From Crocodylus rhombifer (Eukaryota > Chordata > Crocodylia > Crocodylidae): a DNA stretch of 64,000 nt. Made by a program: the position numbers and the translations under genes. The stretch spans positions 62,001 to 126,000 of the forward strand of contig JAVSML010024346.1 of the NCBI GenBank assembly GCA_038503035.1. Reading direction: 5' to 3'. Below the pieces are notes generated by a model. It did no database searches. It was not told where the DNA came from and saw only the letters and a list, made by a program, of their open reading frames with translations. Shown here one piece after another: positions 53,216 to 64,000 of the stretch (position 1 is its first letter; every line of letters begins with the position of its first letter).

Positions 53216-54224
53216 ACTTGCCGTGGCGGGGGGCTGGCAGGTCGTGCTGGCTGGGGGTCTAATGTGACCACCAAGAAAACCAGGGTCCCAGGTCTGCTGT
53301 GAAGCTGTTCCCCAGCAAGGTGCCTCCTCTCCCTGCCAAGGCTTCGGTGCTGTGGGCATGAAGAAGTTGAGAACTTGAGGGCCAGGCTCTGCTTGGTTTT
53401 GATTTGGGCAACACTCCTTCACGCCCTCACCTCCAAAGCCAGCTTTGCAGAGCACAGGGCCTTGCCCTTGGGCGATGCTCGTGACTCACCCTTCCTCCAG
53501 GGCACAGGGCCCGTGTGCATGGACTGGCAAGTTCACAGTGTCATGCATGCACCGTACGGCACTGATTTTCATGGCTGAACAGCACTCCCTCCAGCCAGCC
53601 CCCTGCCCCCCGACCCCTGAGTTTCCATCCTCTTGGGGATGCTGGCCCTTGTTGTTCACCGCAAGCCCCCTCGTGCTCCCACCCCGCCTCCCCCGTTCAT
53701 CCAGCCTGGGTCCAGGTGACTTGCTGTGACCTCCTTGTTTACGTCCCATGTTTGGGATTTGGGACTGATGCCCTGCCAGCTCCCCAGGCTGAAAGGTCTC
53801 CCTGTGGGGCTTCCTCTTGCTGTTTCTCTAAGTCATGGCCCTGTGGACTGGTGTGGTGTGAGTACCTGAACCCGGCATCAGCGGACCTGAGCTGGCATGA
53901 GTCTCGCCCAAACAAGGAAGCCGCAGCAGTAGGGCTGTCAGCGCTTGCTTCAGCCACCGGAGCAAGCGCCCTGAACCTGGGCATGCTGATACCCATGCTG
54001 CCACCCAACTCCCGCCGTGGCTGGCTGGTCTCTGTTGGCCTGCAGATTTGGTACTGTGCAGGCACAAGAGACGTGGTCTCCCTGCCCTGCCCTGTCCTGG
54101 AAGGACCCCATCACACAGCAGGGAAGTGCTGGGTCTCCAGCTGCACCGCTCAGTGCTGGGGCACCAGCATGTTAAATGTTGTAGCAGAGAGCTGTGGCCA
54201 TGGGACAGCCATGGTGTAGAAGCC
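53216..54224. other. unannotated stretch
   Basis: No gene or repeat recognised. Confidence 0.5.
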
Positions 54225-54390
54225 GAAGGCTGGGCATCGGGAAAGTGGTGTATTAAACCCTGTTCTGCCACTGACCTCCCAGGAAGTGACTCTGCCACTG
54301 TGCCTCAGTTTTCCCATCTGTGAAATGGGGCTAATTGCTTACGCCGAGCTCTGCAGAGGGAAAACGTTGTATAACTGTGACGCAAGGTTC
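54225..54390 (+). mobile_element. MIR/CORE-SINE
   Basis: AACCCTGTTCTGCCACTGAC, GTGACTCTGCCACTGTGCCT, TCAGTTTTCCCATCTGTGAA, AATGGGGCTAATTGCTTAC and AACGTTGTATAACTGTGA are in MIR order and relatively well preserved. Confidence 0.78.
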
Positions 54391-55479
54391 ACACGATACC
54401 TGTCTCTGCTAGCAAGCAACCTATGACCCGCCTCTTAAGAAACTGGACTGAGGCCCAGCAAACTCATTCAGCTTGAATTCCCCAGCAGCCCTCAGACAGA
54501 CATGACGGCTGGTCACCTCCTGACAGGGCCGCGGAGCTGAAGGTGCCAGTTGGATCAGCTGTTCCCCTTCAGCTGCCTCCTGACAGCTCTCATCCTGCCG
54601 CGCCCAAAACCAGGACACTGCTTATTGCATCGACCAAATCTCTCTCCTTGCTCTTCCCCCGTCTGCCTGTATTCATCCAGGCCCTCCTGGCTGGGACTGT
54701 CGGCTGTGCGGGGCAGGGAGCATCGTCATCTGTGCTCGTACAGCCCCTAGCGCAGCCTGTGACAATGCTGCGAAGAACAATAGCCACGTCCTGGAGCTTT
54801 CCTTCTCTGCTGCGCTTGCCTTTTGCCGTGGGGCTTTGAAACCATCTCTTACAGCTGCACGAAGGTGGAAGGGGATCTCTGAACGATCCAGCAGCATTAT
54901 TAATTCATGGCTTCCCTGCTCAGCCCCGAGCTACAGCCAAGCACTTGTTTACCGCAGGCTGTTCAGAGGCAAGGCAGGTGGGATGTGGTGGGGGCCGTGG
55001 ATGCAGGAGCAATTCACCGCACGCTGGAAGGGGATGGGGCTTTACCCTGCCGCAGTCACTTGCCATGTGTACGCTCTTCCCCTAGGATAAACCGCGGTAG
55101 TTTTAGCCCTTCCATTATAGGGGTAAGTTACCCCAGTTTGGTTTCCACTTACCCGTGGGGGCAGCCAACACATAGGAAAGCACCCCCCACCCCTTTTCAC
55201 CCCGTGGTAAGTGGTTCGTGCGTCCATACTTGGAGCGTCGGAGGCTCGGGGGAGAGAAGAGATGGGTTTGGTGTGAAAAGCCTGGCTCAAGCGTCACTTC
55301 GGATCCTGTCTCAGATGGCAGCCGGGGAACCGCTGCCTGTCACATTGCATCCCTTTGTTCCCATGGCGATGTAACCAGGGATGCATCAGGATTGCTAAGG
55401 GAGTCAGGAGAGTGCGTACGGGCTGAGCGGTGCCAGCCAGGGGCTGTATTTGGGTGAGGGCTATGTGTTGAGTGCCCTC
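54391..55479. other. unannotated stretch
   Basis: At 55100-55210 there are short inverted motifs (GGTAAGTTACC, CCACTTACC..GGTAAGTGG) that could belong to an old DNA element. No gene recognised. Confidence 0.45.
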
Positions 55480-55580
55480 CCACCCCCACCAGTGCAACCA
55501 GTATGGCACAGCGGAGGTGGTTAGCGCTGTTCCACCCCAGAGGTGGCTGCATTTCAGAGGTGGGGATGGGGTATTTTCAG
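55480..55580 (+). repeat. interspersed repeat 'D', copy 2
   Basis: GCTGTTCCACCCCAGAGGTG and GCTGCATTTCAGAGGTGG (55526-55562) correspond to the core of the 20540-20640 copy. Confidence 0.5.
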
Positions 55581-57119
55581 AGCCATCCAGGGGGGCTAGA
55601 AGAGACCAGACACCCCCGACCCCAGAAGCAGACGGGGTTCTGTGCACTCATCTCTGCAGACGACGCTGTGGGAGTGGAGCGTACTCCCCACTGTCGGGGC
55701 TGTTTTGGCTCACATCCTGAGCCGCGAGGATACCTGCTGCTTCCCCATCTTCCTGGCAGACACGTGACGGCCCCTGACAGCATCCAGCTCTCTCAGCGTC
55801 CAGGACCAAGGGGGGACAAAGCACCCCAAAGACGGCCGAGTTTGCTTCAGTGCTCCTGCTGGGGATCTGAGCCCGGGGGCGCTTCCCAGCGATGCTCGGC
55901 TTGGAGGAGTCAAAGTCACTTGGGCTCCTCCCAGCCAGTGCCTCCTTTCTGGCCTGGTCGATGGAGAGTTTGGAAGAGGTTGACCAGAAGGTCCCAGGAC
56001 TTGGTGGGGCCACATCTCGGGTGTGCAGAAAACAAAAGGCTCTTGGGGAGGCAGTTGGGGGTTTCACGAAACCCTGTGCTCCAGGATTCAAGTTGATCGT
56101 TGTGTATTAAAGACGGAGGTGAGGCCTGACGGGTGGGGAGGATCACTCCCTATGTGCCAGATGTGGAGTGATCACACCTTCCTCCGAAGCATCTGGTCCT
56201 GGCCTCTGTCAGAGACGGATCTGTTTGTTACGTGGGCACGGATGCTGGACAAGGGAGCCTGCGCCCCTCTCTGTCCCCGTCCCCCCTGATTACAGAGGCT
56301 GGTGATCTCCAGTGTAAAGCAGGCCACCCCCAGTCAGCCTAGGGTCACGATGTCAGGCTCCTAAGAGCACGGTGCCAGACCAGAAGATGTGTGGCACATT
56401 TGGCAGGAGCTTAAATTGCAGCGAGAGAGATCGAAGTTGGATGTTGAGAGGAGCAGTCCAGCACCAGCTCTCTGACACCAGAACAGGCCAGCGAGGGGGC
56501 AAGGCACGTGCTGGGATTTCTGCACTGCTTGCTCCTTTGCCAGCCCCTGTGCCTCAAGGTGGGGCCTGGCACGAGCATGTCTCACACGTGCTATCCAGGA
56601 GCAGAGGGAGACTGCATCTGTCTAGGCAGCCCTGCTAGTGGGCATGTGGCAGAGGGCTGGGGATATTGAGCTCTGTGGTTGCAGGCTAGGCTGGGCTTCC
56701 AGCCCTAGTGCTGAGCAGGGTGGGGTGGGAGCTGGTGGGGGAAGCAGTGGGTCTCCTCTGGGACACCTTCTTGCCTTGCTCCACTGAGTGGGCGATTTGC
56801 TGGTGCCTACTAACACCATAGAAAGGAGAAGAGACTGCCCCACTCTGCCCATTTGCTCCCACAGGAGGGGGCAGGTAACAAGTATACAGCTACCCTTGCT
56901 CCTGCATGCCCAGCCAGGTGCCAAGGGAGCGGTGCTCCCCCAGGTGATCTGTGCTCATACGCACACATGCAAGGGGAAGGTGCCTCTGCAGGATCTCAAA
57001 CCCCTGCTTAAATTAGGCACCAAGGGGCTCTTTTTCTCTCCCAGCCACATGCCACTCCATGCCGCAGAAAGCTGCCCTCTGGAGAGCAGCTGCCTGGCTG
57101 TCACAGGGCTGGAACAGCA
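55581..57119. other. unannotated stretch
   Basis: No gene, RNA or clear repeat recognised. Confidence 0.5.
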
Positions 57120-57235
57120 CCTTCTAACATTAATCCTTTGATTAGCCCTTTGAATGCAATTCATCCACTAATTACAGCCAATTAGCCCAATGGCAAGTGG
57201 CTAGATGAGCCTTTTATTTATAATTAAGGACAGGC
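57120..57235. promoter_or_regulatory. candidate conserved non-coding element rich in homeobox and TCF-like motifs
   Basis: About 115 AT-rich bases lie in GC-rich surroundings, with no repeat similarity. They contain five TAAT/ATTA-type cores (for example CTAATTACAG at 57168-57177 and TAATTAA at 57221-57227). There are two TCF/LEF-like CTTTGA(T/A) motifs (57136-57142 and 57148-57154) and two CCAAT-like strings (CCAATTAG, CCCAATGG). This texture is typical of vertebrate developmental enhancers. The call is by texture only. Confidence 0.4.
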
Positions 57236-57499
57236 TTGTGCCTAGATAGTAGCCCCACTCTGACGATGTGTGCAGTTGCAGTTGGGACTCTGGGCTGTGC
57301 TCTGCTGGGACCCGGGAGTGGGGACAACGGGTCTTTGTGCTGCTGCTTCTGGTGTCTCTGGTTTCACTGCAGCCTAGTGATGTTGGCTCTGCGGTCCTGC
57401 AGTGCTCCTCGCCAGAGATAGAGAGGCTGTGCGCCAGCCACACGCCAGCTTGGTGTTTGCCTTGTGTTCGTTGCACCTGGTCTGTTCTCCCCCTGTAGT
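57236..57499. other. unannotated stretch
   Basis: Nothing recognised. Confidence 0.5.
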
Positions 57500-57620
57500 T
57501 GAGATGCTAGGTTCAAAGGAAAGTAGGGCTCACAAGGTCATCCTGTCCAGCCCCTGCTCAAGGCAGGACCATCCCTGATGATCCCCGAGATCGTGTACAC
57601 CCCTCGTGGCTGCTCTGCAC
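57500..57620 (-). mobile_element. CR1 3' tail, minus strand
   Basis: GGGCTCACAAGGTCATCCTG, TCCAGCCCCTGCTCAAGGCA and GGACCATCCCTGATGATCCC are the complement of a CR1 3' UTR end. Confidence 0.75.
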
Positions 57621-57659
57621 TGTCCAGGCCGGCTGGACCCAACATTTCAGCACTTTGCT

Positions 57660-57740
57660 GAAAAAGGGCTCTGAACTGCCCCTGCTGCGTTCCTCCCAAG
57701 AGATGGCTGCATTGCAGTGGTGGTCACGGCCGGAGGGAGG
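57660..57740 (+). repeat. interspersed repeat 'D', copy 3
   Basis: CCTGCTGCGTTCCTCCCAAG and AGATGGCTGCATTGCAGTGG (57681-57720) correspond to the D core, at lower identity than copies 1 and 4. Confidence 0.4.
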
Positions 57741-57894
57741 GAGGGGCCTTGCAGCAGGCTCCGAAGAGCTGGGTTATTCCCCCACCCTCCCTGCTGGAGC
57801 AGAGGGGACAGCAAGCCCAGCTGCTGGGCGGAGGAGGCTGGACCGGGTGCCTGGTCATGGAGCATGTAACAGCTGTCTGTAAAGGCAGCGGTGG

Positions 57895-58035
57895 GGACTC
57901 TCTTACCCAGGGACCCCACCAGCCCTGCGTCCTCCAAGTACCTCCCAACCTGTCTGTGTGACCCCGGGTGAGGCTCCTGTCTTCTTGGGATGTCTGTTCC
58001 TCATCCCTGAGATGGGCATGAGGACCCTTTTTTCT
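57895..58035 (+). mobile_element. possible MIR remnant
   Basis: TGTCTGTGTGACCCCGGGTG, TGTTCCTCATCCCTGAGATG and GGCATGAGGACC loosely follow the MIR core. Weak. Confidence 0.35.
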
Positions 58036-58084
58036 GTGCCAAGGCAAGCTGGTTACTGCACTATGTAGTGCTCAGCGTGGGACC

Positions 58085-58150
58085 TGATATCAAGGTGCTT
58101 CATTCACCCCTCCAGGTGCAGCCACTTCTGGGGTGAAACAGGACCCGGAC
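58085..58150 (-). repeat. interspersed repeat 'D', copy 4 (minus strand)
   Basis: The 24 bases at 58117-58140 are the exact reverse complement of 20596-20619, while flanking sequence differs beyond that core. Confidence 0.5.
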
Positions 58151-58574
58151 TAAGGGAATTTCAGGGCACAGTTGATTCTTGCCACCACATCACAGGGGCT
58201 TGGGACTCCTAATGCCTGCAGGGGCCTGCGTGCTTAGGACAGCACCACTGCCGTAGAAGGACCCAGCCCATCCCTAAGGGCATCCTTGGAAGTCTTTCAC
58301 CTAAACACGCTGGCTGCTGGGATGTGATGTGGAGCTGGCTCCCAGCCTGAGCTGCTGCGGGGGAGCCATCTCTGCACTTTAAGCATCATGAGGCTCTTTC
58401 CCTCCTGACTTATTTTGTCTTAATGCATTTCCAGTCCTTGGGCACCCAGCTCTGTGGATCTTGCCATGCCGTGCCTGCTCGCCCGCACGCTGCTGGCATT
58501 GTTCTCCTTGCGTCACCGTGTTGATGCTTTAGGGTTTCACGAGCGTGTGGGAAGCAGATTACACAAGAATATAA
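58151..58574. other. unannotated stretch
   Basis: Nothing recognised. Confidence 0.5.
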
Positions 58575-59145
58575 AAACTGCCATTTACTGGGTCAGACCG
58601 TAGGTCCATCTTGCACAGGCTCCTGTGTCACACGGGTGCAGAGGGGATGCTGAAAGGGACGGTGACTTGGGTCTGACCAGGGTTTTTTCCACTGTTCCTC
58701 TCTCAACTTGCAGCTTCCAGCATTTAAGCCCCAGGCAGTTCTGCATCGGAGGCCGCACCCCGTGCTTGATGCCCCTTTCCTCCAAGAATGTGTCCAGCCC
58801 CTTGGTGAATGTGGCTCAACTCTCTGCTTCCACCGCATTTGGTGGCAGCGCGTCCTCACTTTAATGACACGGCGTGTGAGAAACCGCCTCCATTTGGTCA
58901 CTTTCAAACTGACTGCTTACTCATTCGATGTTTGGTGTCCACTAGTTCTTGCAATGCGAGAGCCAGTCCATAATAAATCCCTAGTGACTTTGTCTTTGCC
59001 ATTTAGTATTTTGTAAACCCTGCTCATGCCCCTCCCTCAAACATCTCTTTTCTAACCTGAACAGGCCTGGCCTCTTTGGTCTCTCCTTGCACGCACATAC
59101 CACTCCTGGTTCGCGGGAGCTTTCTCCATCTTCTGTAAAACCCAC
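58575..59145 (-). mobile_element. CR1 3' end, minus strand, about 570 bp
   Basis: The plus strand carries the complement of a CR1/L3-like 3' region: ACTGGGTCAGACCGTAGGTC, CTCCAAGAATGTGTCCAGCC, CATTTGGTGGCAGCGCGTCC, GGTGTCCACTAGTTCTTGCA and ACATCTCTTTTCTAACCTGA. This subfamily differs from the one at 52755. It is truncated. Confidence 0.85.
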
Positions 59146-59439
59146 ACGAGCCCACTTGTGTCACAAGAGCTGCAGGGATGCACCTGAGATCAGACGGAGG
59201 CTCTGCACGCTGCCCAGGCACCCCAGCGCAGCCTGGATCGTCCCACCCCGCCATCGCATCCTGTTGGAAACCTGCTCGCCAGTCTCGGTTGTTTGTCCTC
59301 ATCATGCCTACGCCAGCAGGGCGCCTGTGCCTCCGCAGATGTTGCTAGGCACTGCTGTAAGATGAACAGCAAATAGCTCTGGCTTCCCAGTGCCAGCCAT
59401 AGAGCAGGGCTCCTCTCAGCTGGTGTGCATTGCCACGGA
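59146..59439. other. unannotated stretch
   Basis: Nothing recognised. Confidence 0.5.
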
Positions 59440-59890
59440 TCTTCATTTTCATAGGAGCATCAGCCTGGTAAGGGCCTCTGAGGCCATCAAGTCCAGTCCC
59501 CTGCGTTCGCAGGAAGCCCTGAACCAAGGATCTCCCCAGATCCCTGCAGCCAACCCTTGCGCACAGCTGCAAGGAATAAAATCAGAGATACCAAGAACAG
59601 CCTAAATCAGACCAGCGGTAAAAGCAAGGGAGAGGAGGCACTGCCAGGGCCCTGTCATTGCTGCAACAGCAGTTCATATATGCTGATCTGCAGGAAAGGA
59701 CCGTGCCCTGTGTTACAGGGAATTAAGGAAACCCACCCCCAGCCCTGGCCAGTCTGACCTAGGGGAAATTTCTTCCTGGCCCAGATTTGATGACCGAGCA
59801 GACGGGCGAGACCCGGGCTCTTCAGAGCTGTGGACCCAGCTGTGATCCGATGGAGCCGGCATGAACATGGTGCGACTCCTCAGTTGTTAG
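59440..59890 (-). mobile_element. CR1-tailed repeat family 'C', minus-strand copy 5 (diverged)
   Basis: It has TAAGGGCCTCTGAGGCCATC and AAGTCCAGTCCCCTGCGTTC at the CR1-tail end, a central less-similar part, then GGAAATTTCTTCCTGGCCCA and GATTTGATGACCGAGCAGAC, which parallel the TTCCTTCCTGACCCC block of the other copies. It is more diverged than copies 3 and 4. Confidence 0.5.
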
Positions 59891-60084
59891 CAGAGGTCTG
59901 CAGGAGTGAAACCCAAGAGAAGATGAGCCGCAAGTCCAGGCCGCTGTGCATCGGTTTCTCGCCATGCAATGTTAAGTGAGGAGAGCAAGAACAAAGCAAG
60001 TTGCTGGAAGGGACGTTGGTGAGAAACCAGGAGCCCCTGTGTTGGACCCAGGTCTCTTCCAGATGGATCCCTTTCTTTCTGTCT

Positions 60085-60320
60085 TAGCAGCCCCGGTTTG
60101 GGAAGGACCTCACAGGTCATCTAGTGCAACCCTCTGTGCAGAAGCAGGAGTTATTGCAGACAGATCCCTATCTAGGGCTTCTTCCCAAAACCGTCCAGCA
60201 AAAGAGGGTCACCACCTCCCTGGGGAGCTTCTTCCTCTGTCCCCCTGTTCTTGATGTGAAAAGGCTTTTTCTGATCAAAGTTGGGTTTGATGGACCTTAA
60301 GATCACGCTTCGAGCCAGAA
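60085..60320 (-). mobile_element. CR1 3' end, minus strand
   Basis: TTGGGAAGGACCTCACAGGT, CATCTAGTGCAACCCTCTGT, AGAGGGTCACCACCTCCCTG and GGAGCTTCTTCCTCTGTCCC are the complement of the CR1 3' region. Confidence 0.75.
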
Positions 60321-60744
60321 ACCAGGATGCTCAGGGAAGGGGGAGAGACAACTGGTGCCTCAGGTGGCTCAGCAGTGGTGACTCCTGTCTTCTCACATCT
60401 GCAAATGACCAAGAGTCACAGTGGAAGAAGTAGGTTGAAAGTGCAGTGGGTGATGGCAGGAAATAACGCCGGGGTGCCTGTCCCTATCCTTGGCGCGTGT
60501 GTGGTGAGGTTCCTTGCCCGGGTGTGTCACTGTGTCGGCTCACAATCAGCACTGCTTATTAGGCGGCGATCGAGCTGGTGGCCTGTGTCGTGCTAGAGAG
60601 GGTGCTCAAGATGTGACAGTCCTGCTTCGAGAAGCAGTGGAGAGATGAGGAGAGGCCAGGTGGGAAGGTGGATGCAAGCAGGACGTGGGGAGAGAGCAAT
60701 GTGGGCAGGCAGTGTGAATGAGCTGGCCTCTGGAGAGGCAGCTG
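60321..60744. other. unannotated stretch
   Basis: Nothing recognised. Confidence 0.5.
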
Positions 60745-60955
60745 ATGGGGAAAAGCTTGACTTATAATAGCGCTTTTAGATAGCGCTTCCCAGGCTGTGT
60801 CATTGGCCCATTTTACAGGTGGGAAGACTTGAGGCACAGAACAGCAAAGGAGTTTGCCAGGGTCACCCTGCAACTGAGTTGGGATTTGAATCCAGACCTC
60901 CTGAATCCCAGCCCAGCACTTTGTCTGCTACGATGCGCTGCCTCCCTGACAAGAG
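60745..60955 (-). mobile_element. MIR, minus strand
   Basis: TAATAGCGCTTTTAGATAGC, GGCCCATTTTACAGGTGGGA, AGACTTGAGGCACAGAACAG, AACTGAGTTGGGATTTGAAT and CAGCCCAGCACTTTGTCTGC run through the whole MIR in reverse. This is one of the most complete copies in the window. Confidence 0.8.
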
Positions 60956-63114
60956 GGGCAGACTACTTGTACGGTGGGCACTGGGGATGAGAAGGCAGCG
61001 AGACAAGGGCTCTCAAAGGAGGGCTGCAGGTGGAGCGAGGGGCTCGTGCCTGCAGGAGGGGGCAGGTGGAGGGTGCAGAGGACAGTAGACTCCGGGTGGA
61101 AAGCGGCAGAGGGATTTTGGGGGTGCTCACCGCTGCTGGGCAGCACAGTAAGTCTCCGTGTCGGATAAATCCATGTGGGAGAGGGTGGGAAGCTGGGAGT
61201 CAGGCTGGTCTGAAGGCATTGACAGCCGGGCCCCGGAGGAAGGATGGCAGAGAGGGCTTGGGGCAGCGGGTGCCAGCTCGGTCGAGGAGTAGCCCGCCTT
61301 GCCTCAGTCTCCTGCTGCTTGTTTTCACCGACCGCTGGGCAGAGTCCCGCAGAGCCGAACCCGGGGGGCACGCGGGCAGTGGGGCTCCCTGCAGACCTGG
61401 GAAGGGGCAGAGAGGGCCGGTGGGAGAGAGAGGACAAGGTGGAAGCTGGCACCTGATTTTCAGAGGTGCTGGGCCTCGGCTCCACCGGCGTAGCGGGTGC
61501 TCAGGGCCCGTGTGCTTAGCTGCAGAGAGCTCTGGAGGTGGGACTGAGGAAGCTGCCCTGCTCAGAGACACACAGCGCTTGCTTTGAATACTCCACCTAC
61601 GTCGCAGGAAAACCAGTGCTGCCGTCATCTCAGAGCCGCCTTCTCACTGCTCTTCCCCAGCCCTTTCACCACGGGCCCGCGGCGGTCATACCGCATCCCT
61701 CCCGCTGGCGCTGGCTCGGATGGTGTCAGTGCCAGCACCTCTGGCCTTGATGTCGGTGTCCACGTGGCTGGGGGCGGAAGGGGCTGTGCATTGTTGTACA
61801 ACAGGGATGCCTCCCCTGGCTTCTGCTGTCAGCACCAAACTTTGCGCACGTGGCAGACTCTGTTCCTGCCGCCCTGGGAGGAGGGTCCGGCTTGGTCTCA
61901 GCTCAGCCCTGCTCCTGCCATTCAGTGTGTCGTGCAGGCGCCCCCAGGCCAGTGCTGGCGTATGCTCTGCTCTCTGGGTTTGGATGATCAGAGAAACTCG
62001 GAGCAAAACTCAAGCCAGGCCCCTGCTGCAGGAGAGGCTTTGGTTTGGGGTCCCTTGGATTCACACCTGGAGTCTTGGCACAGGCCTCTCTCCGCGCTAC
62101 TTCTCCCACTGCTTTTTTCCAGCTACCTCTTGTGTCTGACTGCTTTCCCCTTGCTCGCGTTTCATGCTGGGGAGAGCGGGACTATAACGCGATCCGTGCT
62201 GTGGGCGTCTCAGCTGCAGGCTCCCCTCTGCACTCTCAGCTCTGTGCCTGGATGCTCAGTTGGGTCAAAGGTCTCTATGGGCTGGCACTGGTGTGGCTGG
62301 CGTCGTGTCTGGCCACGGTGACTGAATGAGCAGGTCCCCATTTACAGCTGGGCCGTCTGGGTCTGCAGCGCAGTCACCTGGACGCCTCTCTGAAAGCCCT
62401 TGCAAAGGACGTCGCTTTGGGCGAATGCATCTTTGGTTGCGGCTGCAACGGGACTTCATCACACGGTGCGGGCATGTCGGGATGCTTCCATGCGGGTTGT
62501 TTGCCGTCAGAGGTCTGGTCCATTGAATGCTGTGGAAAGGTCCAACTTGACCACAGTGGGCTGTGGGTCAGGCCTGCGGCCCCCGTTGCTAGCAGTCAAG
62601 CTGTTGAGTAGTTTAATAAGCTCTTGATTCTCTTTCATCAGAAGCCACTTCAGAGCTGGTCACCACCCCTAGCTGCTTGTGGGTCCCTGCAGCGAGGCTG
62701 TGGTCTTTGAACGGTTGGCTTCAGACGTGGTCGCAGACTCTCCGGGTGTTGCGTGGCTGGCCAGACCGTGGCTTGGACATCCAGCACCGAGCAGCTGGCC
62801 TTTAGTCGGCTACAATTAAATCCTCCCTCCCGTCCCCTGCGTGGAAACCTGTGCCCAGAATTTACCATGGGCAAGCTGGTGTTTCATGAGTAATGAGCAT
62901 GCCGTGCTGGAAATGTCAATGCATGTACCAGTGATGCAAAACTCCTTCATGTCCTCCAGACACCCCTGGCCTAAATCTCACCCCTTCTTATCTGCCTCAG
63001 CCTCTAAATGTCCTTGAGGAATTATTTAACACCTCCTGTCCTGTCTAAGTGTAATTGGATGGGGTAGTAAACGTGCACGTATGACTACAGGACAGACTGA
63101 GTGTGGCATAGGCC
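60956..63114. other. unannotated stretch
   Basis: No gene recognised. The segment 62865-62960 (GTTTCATGAGTAATGAGCAT, GTCAATGCATG) is AT-richer and non-repetitive, and may be a conserved non-coding block. ORFs at 60928-61628 and 61584-62321 have no domain resemblance. Confidence 0.45.
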
Positions 63115-63560
63115 TTCTACTGCCTGTGATGTTTGGCTAGACCGAAGCCTTACCTGGACTACTGGGCCCAGTTCGGGGCACCTGCTTTAACAGGTGTAAG
63201 ACCAATAAGAGATTTTGAAAATCAGACCTATGGGAAAAGGGTGAAGGAATTGGGTTGGTTTAGTTTAGAAAAGAGAAGATGAAGGGCAGGATGTGCTAGG
63301 AGTCTTCCAGGGTGTTCAAGCGCGTTGTTGGTGATGCCAGATGGTTGCTCTCTTGGTCTGCCCAGAGCAGGACTGTAAGTCACTGCTTCACTGATAGCAA
63401 AGAAGGTCTTGGGTAGAGATCAGGAAGCTCTTTGTAGCTCTAGGGATGGTGAATCTTTGAAACAGGACTGAAATCCTTGCCTTCGGGGGCTGGCTGTGTG
63501 CATGTGTTAAAAACAGATCCCAGAGACCTCTCAGGGAGGGTCTAGGTGCCCATGGTCCTA
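63115..63560 (+). mobile_element. CR1/L3-type LINE 3' fragment
   Basis: It reads, with breaks, as the C-terminal part of a CR1-clade ORF2: YLDYWAQFGAP, then a KELGWFSLEKRR-like stretch corresponding to GLFSLEKRRLR in the other copies. CCTCTCAGGGAGGGTCTAGG lies near its end. It is strongly diverged and probably the oldest LINE piece in the window. Confidence 0.6.
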
Positions 63561-64000
63561 CCCTGGAGCAGGGGGGTGGACAATGTGGCACTTGGGGTTC
63601 CCGTTTCTAATCAGGCCACATTCACTGGCAAGCAGGGAGGAAGGTAAAGCCAGCAGCAGACAGGGCTTTCCTGGGGCAGCCAGGACCCACAGTAAAAAAG
63701 AGAAAGGTGGAAGGAGATCTGTTGGGTTTCCATGTGAAAGAACAGCTCACGCCAGTTGACTTGATGGCATCCCTCTAAGTTAGCAGTCCCCAAATGTTTT
63801 CTACTCAGGAACCTGCTGATAGTGGGGTAGTTGTGTGTGGCCCCCGCCCCACGCTCCATCATGCTGCTCGCGTGCTTACGGTGTACGGCACCTCTGCTGC
63901 TTTGTGGTACCAGTGTTCGTGTCTGCAGCGAGCCGGACCCCGGACCCTGAATGAAACAGGGCTAATTAGCTTGGTATTGGCACAGTGACAGCCACTGAAA
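63561..64000. other. unannotated end of window
   Basis: GCAGTCCCCAAATGTTTTCT at 63783 resembles the start of a hAT MITE, but no matching end falls within the window. Confidence 0.4.

Noticed and set aside
61584..62321. 245-codon open frame on the plus strand
   Set aside because: Compositionally ordinary GC-rich sequence with no motif, membrane or signal features that hold together.
1..64000. A bacterial, phage or antiviral gene system
   Set aside because: There are no operon-like gene runs and no ribosome-binding-site-spaced frames. CR1, MIR and a eukaryotic tRNA establish a vertebrate nuclear origin.
63783..64000. hAT-like element starting at GCAGTCCCCAAATG
   Set aside because: Only one end is visible, and the opposite end would lie outside the window, so the call cannot be supported.

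Overview
This window reads as vertebrate nuclear DNA, most likely from a crocodilian or another non-avian reptile. It is GC-rich, it has no bacterial-style gene packing, and it is dominated by ancient retrotransposon debris. That debris is CR1 LINE copies of several subfamilies, MIR/CORE-type SINEs, and degenerate hAT-like and other terminal-inverted-repeat (TIR) DNA elements. The crocodilian assignment rests on CR1 abundance, including the typical CR1 3' tails with repeated TCTATGAA units, and on the lack of primate- or rodent-type repeats. It is an inference, and I cannot exclude a turtle.

The best-supported genuine gene is a nuclear tRNA-Asn (GTT) at 16626-16699 with a complete cloverleaf. 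A 5'-truncated CR1 begins within about 12 bases of its 3' end. Protein-coding signal is sparse. There are two candidate exons: a CpG-island first coding exon at 49615-49791 and a small exon at 34178-34351 framed by convincing splice sites. I cannot name either. Almost all long open reading frames here are chance ORFs in GC-rich DNA or fossil CR1 reverse transcriptase.

Layout. 1-13.3 kb: mostly unannotated sequence with CR1 pieces at 3.3 and 5.4-6.6 kb and an AT-rich island near 10.0-10.5 kb. 13.3-19 kb: a hAT-like element with an internal minisatellite, a CpG-rich patch, a foldback element, the tRNA and its CR1, and MIR copies. 19-27 kb: a 188-bp TIR element, CR1 tails, MIRs and a hAT-like element. 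27.1-29.4 kb: the longest CR1, covering the linker, reverse transcriptase and 3' end, broken by frameshifts. 29.4-34.4 kb: a unique stretch with a paired MEF2-like motif, a second foldback element and the small exon. 34.4-49 kb: mixed unique DNA with several small DNA transposons. 49.4-49.9 kb: CpG island with a candidate first exon. 50-64 kb: unique sequence, perhaps intronic, with mainly minus-strand CR1 tails, MIRs, a 22-bp-arm hairpin and a homeobox/TCF-motif-rich non-coding block.

I found no CRISPR array, no prokaryotic system and no intact mobile element. The more interesting material is structural: the tRNA/CR1 junction, the hAT family carrying a minisatellite, the foldback family, a CR1-tailed 400-500 bp repeat family with at least six copies, and short conserved-looking non-coding blocks. 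Repeat boundaries are by eye and should be read as within about 20 bases unless a TIR or splice site is given.
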